DNA of 64,000 bases from Zhengitettix transpicula (Eukaryota; Arthropoda; Insecta; Orthoptera; Tetrigidae). Both the position numbers and the translations under genes were made by a program. Positions 39,008 through 49,706 of this stretch are shown here, piece after piece. Where the stretch lies: contig CM073592.1 in NCBI GenBank assembly GCA_037074705.1, forward strand, positions 29,112,629 through 29,176,628. Reading direction: 5' to 3'. Position 1 is the stretch's first letter. The number at the start of each line of letters is the position of its first letter. Below the pieces are notes generated by a model, which did no database searches, had not been told where the DNA came from, and saw nothing but the letters and a program-made list of their open reading frames with translations.

Positions 39008-39613
39008 ACACATAGCCTGTCTACACCTAAAAATAAAAATAACCCGTGCATAACAAGCTGATTCCCTGATTATGAGGACGAACGGAAAGTAACAACCCTA
39101 ATCGTCTCCCTCCGCAAGATAGGACCACACCCTGTTACGTGAGTTGTAATTGTTTACATTTCAAGGACACGCCCACTCCAAGGACTATAGCTACAGCCTA
39201 GGTAAGTTTGTTATTGCTGCTGAAGGTGGTGAAGGCAATCCACCCTCAGCGTGGTGGTGCCTTTTAATAGTTGTTATAGTAAACACACTGAATCATGTCG
39301 AAGGATGTAAATAATGAGCAAATCCTACTTATCGTCAATAAGCCTGACATGCGTATACAAGGTGAAGCTCATAATTCATGGACAGTTCTTGCCTCATATC
39401 GCGTCCTTGTAGCCTGATTGCTCCACGAGATCTCTGGATTGTAAATAATAGTAAACTCTGGTCGCCCTCCTCAGGAGAAAAATATTAAATAAATATTCGA
39501 TATTGTTTTATTCCCAATCTAAATAGTCAATTACGTTCTAAACGTTTAATCGCCTCAAACATCATTAATTCTAAACGGCAATTTTTAACGTGTGTTTCGA
39601 ATTAATAAAACAA

Positions 39614-41260
39614 TTCACCGACCTTATACAGACACTATTTACAATTTAATTATATTATATTATGACGTTTCGATACCTTTTAGTATCCTCCCCTGTAGGA
39701 AAATACCTGAAGAAAATAGAAAAATGCATCGAAACGTCGTCATAATATAAATAAATAATGAATAGTGTCTGTATAAGGTCGGTGACTTGAAGGAAAATAC
39801 CTGAAGAAAATAGAAAACGGTATCGAAACGTCGTCATAATATAAATAAATAATGAATAGTGTCTGTATAAGGTCGGTGAGTTGTAGGAAAATACCTGAAG
39901 AAAATAGAAAACGGTATCGAAACGTCGTCATAATATAAATAAATAATAAATAGTGTCTGTATAAGGTCGGTGAATTGTAGGAAAATACCTGAAGAATATA
40001 GAAAACGGTATCGAAACGTCGTCATAATATAAATAAATAATAAATAGTGTCTGTATAAGGTCGGTGAATTATAGGAAAATACCTGAAGAAAATAGAAAAC
40101 GGTATCGAAACGTCGTCATAATATAAATAAATAATAAATAGTGTCTGTTTAAGGTCGGTGAATTATAGGAAAATACCTGAAGAAAATAGAAAAATGTATC
40201 GAAACGTCGTCATAATATAAATAAATAATAAATAGTGTCTGTATAAGGTCGGTGAATTATAGGAAAATACCTGAAGAATATAGAAAACGGTATCGAAACG
40301 TCGTCATAACATAAATAAATAATAAATAGTGTCTGTATAAGGTCGGTGAGTTGTAGGAAAATACATGAAGAAAATAGAAAACGGTATCGAAACGTCGTCA
40401 TAATATAAATAAATAATAAATAGTGTCTGTATAAGGTCGGTGAGTTGTAGGAAAATACCTGAAGAAAATAGAAAACGGTATCGAAACGTCGTCATAATAT
40501 AAATAAAAAATAAAGTGTCTGTATAAGGTCATCGTTTGTTTTGTGAACAATTCCGAGATATTTTTCCAATTGAAGCAAGTGTCGTCACAGTTAGTTCAAC
40601 GGATTTGTTTTCTAGCTAAATAAATTCCTTCCTGAGATGAAATTAAATTCACAGCCACAATTTCTAACTTGACGTTTCCCTTGCGCCGTAATTACTCGGT
40701 TCTTTCTTAATAAATAAATAAAAATTTGTCCTACATTCTACTCTTTTTTCCCCCTGAAAATATTTATTTTCTGTGCTTCTGTACGTATAACTTTAATATG
40801 GAATTATAATCCAGTGCAGTATAACAAACAGAACTATTTCGAGGCCCACAGTTGATAAAAATTTTATTTACAGTATTTTGGCATACCGATAAAAGAAAAT
40901 TGGTTTGAGACTCGCCCGTCACGAAAAGTGTTACTGTAAACTGTTTATTATTATTGCTGAATATTAATATGTAAATAAAAAATATAATACTCCCGAGGAT
41001 AAGGCAATTTTTGGTATTTAATATTTATCGAACGTGTTTCTCATTTATAGTGTCTGTATAAGGTCGGTGAATTATAGGAAAATACCTGAAGAATATAGAA
41101 AACGGTATCGAAAAGTCGTCATAATATAAATAAATAATGAATAGTGTCTGTATAAGGTCGGTGAATTATAGGAAAATACATGAAGAAAATAGAAAACGGT
41201 ATCGAAACGTCGTCATAATATAAATAAATAATAAATAGCGTCTGTATAAGGTCGGTGATA
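39614..41260 (+). repeat. 94-bp tandem array with a hammerhead-like module per unit
   Basis: The landmark GTCTGTATAAGGTCGG recurs at a strict 94-bp spacing: GGTC at 39,777, 39,871, 39,965, 40,059, 40,153, 40,247, 40,341 and 40,435, then 40,527 after a 92-bp unit. It resumes at 41,062, 41,156 and 41,250. Each unit carries CCTGAAGA, then about 16 bases, then CGAAACGTCGTC. The array opens with an inverted partial unit (39,614-39,700), which makes its left end palindromic. In that inverted unit stem II is perfect (GATAC with GTATC). In the direct units the left arm of stem II is eroded. Confidence 0.85.
40531..41048. mobile_element. 518-bp insertion splitting the tandem array
   Basis: The array breaks after AGTGTCTGTATAAGGTC and resumes with the same 17 bases. 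That is either a 17-bp target duplication or simple array homology at both edges. The inserted DNA is AT-rich, has no ORF and does not resemble the array. Class unknown. Confidence 0.45.
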
Positions 41261-41312
41261 TATATATATATGGTATATGGTATATATATATATATATACA
41301 TACATATATATA
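41256..41312. repeat. TA-rich microsatellite
   Basis: TA runs interrupted by TATGG directly follow the last array unit. Confidence 0.85.
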
Positions 41313-42075
41313 TAATTATTCAAAGTCAGAAACACAATAAATGTAGGACAGGGAGGCTCTGGATAAAAGAGTAAAAGTATGTCCCAATCGTGATCCAATC
41401 TATTCGATTCTGTTAAATAGTATTAACTGTAATATTTTACAATACGCCTAACATGAGCCTTTCACTCTGCTGAAGCTATGTCATAAATCATACTAACGTA
41501 AGAAAATTATAATAATAATGTTGGAATTTTTACGATGATTAATGCGCTTACCTGATTAATTGCCCGTATGCTTTAGGATATAATCCGAAGGTCCAGCCGC
41601 ACACTTGTGAGTGATTTAATGGAGCATTGCGTCGATAACTGTGAGTACGTAGGCACTGATGGAAACAGACACACTACAGTTCGCAAACAGTCATTGTCCG
41701 TCGGTCTCGCAACGGCGTGCACCTGTTGACAACTGCGATTGAAGCGCGAGTGTCTGGAGCCTCCGTCGGAGAGGCGGCGTTCAGCTACGCCATCTGTGCG
41801 TCGCGTCGATAATCAACACCACCCACGCAACCACGACTTATGCCTAAAACCGACACCAGAAGGAGGCATCACACGTTTAAATAACTGCCGGTTTGAGGTT
41901 GGTGCCAAGGTCCTGTCCAGAAAAGCAAAATCTCTAGATTTCAGAAGTAAGAATAAATATACTTAGAAAACACCCAAACAGTTGCCTTGATTGACAGTTC
42001 ACCATTCAAACCAATCAAAACAAATGGCTGGTCTGGTAATTTGAAATTGTTTTGGGGAAAATTTATATATATTTA

Positions 42076-42108
<33 letters not shown>

Positions 42109-42380
42109 AGACAATTGTTGTGAATACTGATGCAGTAAATAAAAATATGTTTCTCTGTAAAGAAAGAACAGAATAAATTTTTTATTGCCTATGTACAACA
42201 ATTAATTACATTATGTACTAGCCTACCTGTAAAGAAACGACAATTAAAGTTTACTATTTCATTTCTTTACGAATTTTGTTTAAAATCTATCTTGTTTATA
42301 TCTCCTTCGTAAGTTCTTTTAATAGCCGTCAGATAGAGTGACGATTCCGGAAGAACTGAAGAACAAATATATATATATAT
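41313..42380. other. gene-free region
   Basis: No gene supported. 41,640-41,900 is GC-rich with a 75-residue frame I do not recognise. A TA microsatellite lies at 42,082-42,108. Confidence 0.45.
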
Positions 42381-43650
42381 TGTAATATCACCTCTTGATA
42401 ATTAATTTTAAATTAATTTTGAAACTTTGTCGCTTCAAAAATATAATCGACAAATCTTTAAATTTTTTGTTTCAAGTTACTACACAAAATTTGTTTTTTT
42501 TTATTAAAAACTTGAAAATTAATTAATTGGCACCCATTGAATACCCAAACTATAGATAAATTATGATTATAGGAATTTAAATTAAACAAGTTATTAAATT
42601 TTATAAACAAAACAATTTTATTAATCCAGAATACAACTCAAGAAATCTCTGTATATCTTTTTATATTCTTTTACATCAACAATTAAACTACACTAACAAT
42701 CCAGTTACATTTTATAAATCAAACTCTATACCCCAGGGTCTTCACTGGGTTGATAAGGAAACGGAACACTAAAATTTACAATTTAAACAATGCAGTTAAA
42801 ATAAAATGAAAACGAAATCTGACTCATTACACTTATTTAACAATTTACAGAATTTATCACTCAATGTCTACTTACAATTTAATTTTGGTTTTCAGGAACG
42901 CACATCACTCTACAATGCCCTTCTGTGCACAGACTTTCACACACACGCTTCACAGACACGTTCACTTTATCCTATTGATATCCAGACTCCTGACTGCTTG
43001 CATGGACTAAAATGTTTTTTTTTAGTCACGGCCACCATTCAATTTGACCGAATATTTTATCACTAGCGCCAAATGTTCAGTTTGTTTGAAATATTTCGAA
43101 ATGCCCAAGAATGTTTATCTCCAAGCTTTCTTATTTTCTCTCAGACGATCATTGATTAAATCCTTCCACAAAGTCAGTAAACCAACATTTAGTTATACTT
43201 CAGCATCTATTTTCCACTGCTCCAGCCTCCAAGTCCTCCTCCTTTGAGATCTACAGTCCAACTAACTTTTCTATCCGCTTCCCCCTCTTCAGAATATTCC
43301 CTTTTTTCCCCCATAGTTTTTGAGTTCCCACGTTCGGACCTCATCTGGCTTTCTCACGCTCAGAGAGCTACTCAATAATGTTAAATAAACATTTCCTTAT
43401 CATATAATTGGATGTCCACAAAAAAACTTTTGTCATTATTCCTTTAGGGTTTTGTTCCGATAGCTGTCAAAAACATTAGCTCTAAGAGCCGCTAAAACGT
43501 CCAATTATAGTTCTCCCTTTGGTGAGCTTTTTCGCTGTCAATCATCTTTTTTATCTATATACAAGCCACCCAAGAATCCCCAGTCTCGGTTGGTAAACAA
43601 ATCTTATGAAATATGAACAAAATCTATGTCCTTCTTAACTGGGTATTACA
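42381..43650 (-). mobile_element. solo-LTR-like insertion, copy D
   Basis: 1,270 bp, starting TGTAATATCACC and ending GGGTATTACA, with ATAT on both sides inside TA runs. It shares the block CAGGGTCTTCACTGGGTTGATAA with the LTR of copy C (CAGGGTCTTTACTGGGTTTG), in the same orientation, which makes it a relative. No ORF with a recognisable domain. Confidence 0.55.
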
Positions 43651-44789
43651 ATATATATATATATATATAAATAATAATAATTCTAATCATCGGGGAGATA
43701 AATGATTTCATTATTAATTATATGACAGGAATAAAACAAGAGTGAAGTAAAATGGGAGATAGATCTTATTAACACCATTAAATATTTCGATAAAGGAAGA
43801 ATAATAATGTTTTCTTTTCTATGATTTGCAATAGTACAAAATGGGAAAGTATTATTGTTCCAATATGGAAAATTGAGTAAAAATCTAATAATAAAATCTA
43901 ATTATCTAATATACAGAATTACAAACATGGTTACGTACGATGGTATCAAATAATAAGATCTTATCTTCATATATATAGGATTACAGACATAGTTGATTAT
44001 TTACCATGGTAAATTTACTGAATTTTATAAAAGTCAGCCATACAGAAATTTGGTTCCTTTTTTAATTTTTTTATGTGTTCAGGAAGTTGATTATGCAGTA
44101 TAGTTCTCCTCACATGTGGGTCATTGTTTGTAACTTTTTTATTATTCCTAATACTATAATAACTTAGTTTAGGTCTAGTAGAGGTACGTGTCATTCCTTT
44201 TTAAGTGCACAATTTTTTTATATTTATTTTGACTAACAAGGGCGTGTACAGTAAGTATTGAATTAGAAAGATTTTAGTAAATCAGGGAAGATGTGTACAT
44301 TGACATTTCACCAGAAGATGACAGCAATGACCACTATCGAAAAGTCGTGGAATTATTGCATTTTCACCCGAGAACACTTTGTCAACTACATACACCGTGA
44401 AAGCCTTTGTTGACTGATTGTTTCTTTGTTCGTAATAGTTATATGATGAAACAACTAATTGTTAAAAGTTACTGTAAACTATGCGGACACTATACTTTGA
44501 ATTTATTGCTCAATGAATTCTAGAAGATTTTTATAACGCACAAAACTAGTTAAGCTCTGGTAAAGCAATAATGTAGTCTTGAGAATATTATCGGTTTTTT
44601 ATTCAAACAAGTCCATTTAAATTTTCATCTAATAATTTGTGCGTGTTTTACTTGACCCGAGTTTCTAATACGATATATATTTTCATAACATAAATGCGCT
44701 GGAATTTTCTCTTTCACCTTGCTTCAACTCTTTGCTAACAATATCTGTACTTTAAAGATTAGTTGCTTTGCTTTGTTTTGGCCTTTAAA
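43651..44789. other. intergenic region upstream of IGBP1
   Basis: A short TA run (43,651-43,669) is followed by AT-rich sequence containing one hammerhead-like module at 44,305-44,353. The promoter of IGBP1 must lie in the last few hundred bases, but I see no clear TATA box or other signal. Confidence 0.45.
44305..44353 (+). other. hammerhead-like RNA module with long stem I
   Basis: Stem I pairs ATTTCAC (44,305-44,311) with GTGGAAT (44,347-44,353): seven pairs with one G-U. Between them come CAGAAGA (one change from CTGAAGA), stem II (GACAG against CTATC, one mismatch), GAAA and AGTC. Flanking-stem complementarity at exactly the spacing expected for a type I hammerhead is the strongest stem I seen in the window. 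The core change makes present-day activity unlikely. Confidence 0.5.
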
Positions 44790-47767
44790 ATGTCTGAAAG
44801 TGAGGAAACTGAAGAAAAAAAAGTGTCCGAAATGTTTGATGAGGGAATGGATCTTTTCAAGAAAATAGAAAAATCGGAGGAACCTACAAACAGTAGTTCA
44901 ACCCAAGTAAATAATGCAAATTAATGGTCTTGATGAAAACAGTTTTAAGGTTGTGTCAACCCGGGAATTTTTGACAGACATGCTGTTTTCTGATTATTTG
45001 TAAGAACTAGTCTTAGAGATTTATATCACATAAAAAATTATTTTTTTTGAGCTCAACATAAGGAATATTATAATTAAATCTTTAACTTCTTCTAGTAAAT
45101 AACCGAAATTAAATTGAAAATCTTAATTATTTCTCAACATTTCGTTATACTAAACAGACTTTTATCCTAAAACAATTGGTAGTTGTTTTCCAATTATGAC
45201 ATATCAATTATAAAGTTCAGTTAATAATTTTTCGATTGACATGGGAGATGACTAATTTTCTGTAGTCAAAGGTGTTATTTCCTTTTGTATTAAGTGCTTA
45301 ATATTATTCTCTATATTATATATACTTCTTTATATTTATATCATTCTAAATCAGTTTTAATGTTCATTATTTGTTTTAACTATATAAATATTTATTGTGC
45401 TGAATACATTTTATTTACTGTACATACTTTGTTTTTGCATTATTCAATTTAATTTGCTTCTTTACAGTATCTTGTTAAAAAAGCCATGAATATTTTGGAA
45501 GATGCAACCAGATTAATTTCATTGACTGGATTATTCAGTTCAAATGAATCAGTTGAAGAGGTTGCTACAGTTGACCTAAAACTTCTCCTTTTACCTGCAT
45601 TGTTAGGTTCACTAAGCTTAAAATTGTGTGTTGAAGATCGTATGGAGATAATACAGACTGCAGAGGTTTATTTTAGAGATTACTTAAAGAGATGCAAAGA
45701 TTATGGTGTTGTTGATGTAGAAATTCCAGTAACACGATCAGGCTCCGAATGTAGTACAAGTAGCACTGTGAGGCGGATTCCCAGTAAAATACAAGAAGCT
45801 GATTTGATCAGTATGGCACAACAACGAAATGAAAAGATTAAACGTTATAAAGAACAGAAAGAGCTGCAAAGTAAACTTGATATTTTACGAAAGGAAGTGG
45901 AAAGTCAGAATGTTGATGATGAAATTTTGAGAGATTATACTTTAACATTAATTAAATCATTTGTTGGGCAAGCCTTGGATGAACTTTACAATCTTGAAAA
46001 AGAAAGGCCACTTGTGGAACAAATGAATGAAATGAGAAAAAGTGCAGCATTTGGTCTGCAAGAAGAAAGGTCAAGAAGAGAAAAACCACCACATAAACCT
46101 CTGAAACCTATTATAATAACAAGGGATGATGTCCAGAAGAAAGTATTTGGTGCTGGTTATCCAAGTCTTCCTACAATGACAGTCCAGGAATTTTATGATC
46201 AAAGAGTTAGGGATGGGGAGTAAGTTTACTATATTTACTCTGCAATATTTTTATTATTTATTTACTGTAAATATAGGTTTAGCATTAGGAAAAATCATTT
46301 CTCAGGTTTTCACCTTGGTGGTGATATTTTGGAAACTAAGTTTTTATGGTTACGGCATAAAAGGCCAGACTTAACAGTCCACTTCACTCAAGATCTTGAG
46401 AAATGCATTTACAATTTGAAGTATTTTTACTTACAAAAATTCCATTCTGTGCACTTTGTCAATATTTTTAATGTTTCTTTTTATACAATATTACATTTTA
46501 CACAAAAATTAGTTTTCTTAATGAAAATGCTTAATGTAATTGGCCTAGTCTCATTTAGTTATAAATATCTTTCTGCAATATAAGTGGAGACTAAGTCTAC
46601 CATACTCTATCCTTGTGAATTTGCTATATAAACAAACATAAACCTGTAATTTTTCAAATCCTCATTACTTCTATTCTTGTGAAATAGTATCCAGATACAC
46701 TGGTCAAACTCTTTGGTAGATGTCTGGAATATTTTTTTCCAATATATTGTTCTCGGAGCTCAACCGGGTTTTGCATAATTGTAGAACGCAACGTTTCGAC
46801 GACTAAAAGCTCTGTCGTCATCTTCTAGCCGAAGTCACTTCGCCTAGAAGATGACGACAGAGCTTTTAGTCGTTGAAACGTTGCGTTCTACAATTATGCA
46901 AAACCCGGTTGAGCTCCGAGAACAATATATTGAACAACTGCACCGGGAAAGGCTTCAATCTTTATTTTTTTCCACTTTTCATTTTTTTTAGTACACATAT
47001 TCTGAGAGCTATTGAGCACTTCCAGTCCTTATTTATTCCATAATTGCTTGGCTTGTCAGTAAATATAATGTAGATTACAACAAATTTTATGAATGTTTTG
47101 TTGAGATAAGAAAGAGACAAAGACTGGGGAGAACTGTGGCATACCTAATTGTTAATTATAGAGGTGATAATACCTTCAAATATTTCTTCACTCTTTACTT
47201 CATGAAATCCAAGGCCTCTAACTCTCTTTTATATCGCAAATTATCACATTGCTTTCACATACATGCACACTGTGCAGTCAGTTAATTAGAGGATCATACA
47301 ATCTATTTTCTGCTGGAGGAGGATTACAAAAAAATTTGAATTATCATAACATGATGTCCAGTTCTCATTGTAAGTTAATCCTCATTAACCCTTCTCACTC
47401 CATATTAATTTGTGACTTGTATTATTATTATAATCTTTTAGCTGAATTTCACTCTGTAAATTTTAATATTAGATAACAATAAGCTTGAAGTTAAAAATAT
47501 ATTAAACATTGAAACAACACACATTTTACTAGTGTTTATTAACAAATTTGTGTTTATAGCTTTCCAGATCCCTCAAAGATGCAAGGACGTAGTCTTTTGG
47601 ACAGGACTCTTAAAAATGATTCTAAAGAGAAAGAAGATGAAGAAGAAGCCCAGAAGGAAATGAATGTTGAAGCAGATGATCCTGGTACTCTAAACCGAGC
47701 AAGAGAATGGGATGAATATAAAGATGAACATCGTAGAGGGTGGGGAAATAGAATGAATCGCAGCTAA
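44790..47767 (+). CDS. IGBP1 / Tap42 (alpha4), PP2A regulatory protein
   Basis: Three exons, 44,790-44,906, 45,468-46,219 and 47,560-47,767, with GT-AG introns and matching phases, give 358 residues. Human IGBP1 is 339. The family (TAP42-like) binds the free catalytic subunits of PP2A, PP4 and PP6, stabilises them and links them to TOR signalling in the cytoplasm. Residues 1-155 fit the helical TPR-like N-terminal domain. The basic segment RNEKIKRYKEQKEL (159-172) corresponds to the region known to contact PP2A. VFGAGYPSLPTMTVQEFYD (265-283) is the family's hallmark near the C terminus. The tail is acidic and then ends in RRGWGNRMNRS. The start is the first ATG of a short acidic exon (MSESEETEEKKVSE). 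Intron 2 contains a 193-bp palindrome. I am confident of the identity; exon 1 rests on phase and family fit. Confidence 0.93.
46740..46932. repeat. 193-bp near-perfect palindrome in IGBP1 intron 2
   Basis: The arms are almost exact reverse complements, meeting near 46,836 with essentially no spacer, and end in CAATATATTG. Each arm carries a head-to-head hammerhead-like module: a CGCCTAGAAGA or variant box, stem II GACGAC paired with GTCGTC (GTCGTT in one arm), then GAAACGTTGCG. The flanking CGC and GCG can form stem I. Transcription of IGBP1 would place this hairpin in the pre-mRNA. Confidence 0.85.
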
Positions 47768-48312
47768 AGACGTGATTACCTTCATTTTATATTGGATATT
47801 GTTTGTTCATTATTCTTAATTGAATTTGTTCGTACAATTTCACAATGTATTGCTACAATTCCTATTATTGTCTGTAAGCAGTTGTGTGAATTGATTTTAT
47901 GTTTTAAGGAGCAGTGTTTTGTTCAGTCTTTTAAAAGCCCTTGTTTTCATTAAATGTACATAATACATTGGTTTTCTTTTTTTCAAATTATTCATTTTAT
48001 AAGTTAATCATTTGGTTTAATCTAGTTTTGACAAATATAGGTGTAAAGAAGAGAAGCATTGGACTGGCCTGGTTTATGATTTTAGTAGAAGTATGTTCCT
48101 CAGGATACAAACAAATTTTTCATGAATACATGCTAAAGTAAGAGGATTATAGTTCATGTCGTACATTATCATACTATTAAAGTAATTGTACTTTATACAA
48201 GTCAATAAATACAAGCAACTAAAATATTTTTTAACTTGTTGTTGGACTCGATATTATGCAGAGTGAGAGCCAGATATTGGAAGCTTTGAGGGTTTCTAGT
48301 TTCACCATTAAT
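47768..48312 (+). other. IGBP1 3' UTR and downstream sequence
   Basis: AT-rich sequence after the IGBP1 stop. No second gene is visible. It contains the likely polyadenylation signal at 48,205. Confidence 0.5.
48205..48210 (+). terminator. candidate polyadenylation signal of IGBP1
   Basis: AATAAA about 440 bp downstream of the stop codon, followed by a T-rich, GT-containing stretch. Other weaker signals exist, so the exact cleavage site is uncertain. Confidence 0.5.
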
Positions 48313-48480
48313 TAATCTATGGCCAGTATGCAGTTAAGACCTACTATCCTGATGAGGGGGGCTCAGGTTCTTGAAAATTCAATTTTTATTTCTGCAAAAC
48401 CCAACAGGATCAACTGTTGATTTCAGGTGAGTCAGCTTCACTGTCTCTCTTTCCTATCCAAATGTGACATCACATTTTCC

Positions 48481-48540
<60 letters not shown>

Positions 48541-49225
48541 TGTAATAGTGAGAATGTGACATTGTCAAAAATATTGGTATGGAAAGGATAGAGAGATAGG
48601 TTGTGGCTTACCTGAAAGTGAAGTACGGTGTCGCCATGAGGAACTGAAGGTTGTTCTTCAAATTTTCGGAGGCTCTCAGCCTCCTTCTTCAGGAAGGAGT
48701 GTTACACCATTCCGTGCACCGGCCGGCTGCGGACTGCGGAGATATATATATATATATATACACACATTATTGCGATATTGGTATGGAAAGGAAAGAGAGT
48801 TAGCTTGTGGCTTATCTGAAAGTGAAGTATAGTGTAGCCATAGGGAACCAATGGTAGTTCTTTAAATTTTCGGACTTCATATATATATATATTTAGTAAG
48901 ACTAAAAGTTCATACTTGGCCAGCACGCAGTTCAGATCTCTCCTAACAAAGACAGCTCAGGCTGTCAAAAAATTTTAATACCCTCTCTCCTCAGCCAAAC
49001 TGGACCAACTATTGATTTCAGGTAAGTCAATTTTGCTGTCTCTCTTTCTGACCTAAATGCATTTTATATATATATAAGGAAAATGTAACAAGGTCAAATT
49101 AAATAACACATTAGGATAGGTAAAAGTAGTTGGCATAGGTGGAACTTCAGGTTTTCGAGGGCCTGAGCCCCCTTTGTTAGGAAGGAAGATCTGAACTGCA
49201 TGCCAGCCGGGCACGAATTTGTATA
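48313..49225. repeat. cluster of five hammerhead-like repeat copies
   Basis: Copies of one repeat (landmarks GGCCAGTATGCAG or GGCCAGCACGCAG; a TTTCAGGTGAGTC-like end) lie at about 48,313-48,480 (+), 48,541-48,740 (-), 48,770-48,890 (-, truncated), 48,895-49,070 (+) and 49,085-49,225 (-), separated by TA runs. The best module (minus, 48,696-48,656) has CTTC, CTGAAGA, a perfect 6-bp stem II (GGAGGC/GCCTCC), GAAA, ATTT and GAAG. Stem II in the other copies is GACAGC/GCTGTC, GGGGGC/GCCCTC and GGGGGC/GTTCTT: pairing is kept while the sequence changes. Confidence 0.7.
48481..48536. repeat. (TA)n microsatellite
   Basis: About 27 TA units between two oppositely oriented repeat copies. A shorter TA run lies at 48,741-48,760. 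Confidence 0.95.
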
Positions 49226-49519
49226 TATAAGTAAAGGAAACTTCACAATTTTTAGGTAACTGAAAATAAAACTTCTAGGAAAGTAAATAAACAGTTTTCA
49301 CTTAAAATAAGTTTATTTCATTCATTTGCAATTGTCAGAAAAATACTATTTCAGTATACAATAGTATTATTTGTTCCTTTACACTTTGTTTCAGTTTTTA
49401 AGATATTTTCATAAATAAAGTACATACAGAAAAAGACAAAAATAGATAGTCTTCTATTTCATCAAATCTGGAACAAACAATCATAAAACAATTGACTTGC
49501 CTACTTGTAAATACAGTAG

Positions 49520-49525
49520 TTTATT
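49520..49525 (-). terminator. candidate polyadenylation signal of the KASH5-like gene
   Basis: TTTATT on the plus strand reads AATAAA on the minus strand, about 185 bp past the TAA stop at 49,707-49,709. A further candidate is at 49,312-49,317. Confidence 0.4.
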
Positions 49526-49706
49526 TTTAAACTAACTTTAAGGGCAAAAACATTTAAAATTACTAAAAATTTACACTCATATGAATATGAATGTCAAAAA
49601 AACTCTAGTTTTTATTTTACATTGATACAGATCTCTTACTGTTGTTCTGTCTATCATTTTAAGGTACTATTACTAAATCAAAAATTAGTGTTGTTGTGAC
49701 TTACCT

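Noticed and set aside
39655..41398. Series of 60-63-residue minus-strand frames with the same sequence
   Set aside because: They arise only from the 94-bp tandem repeat and have no independent coding support.
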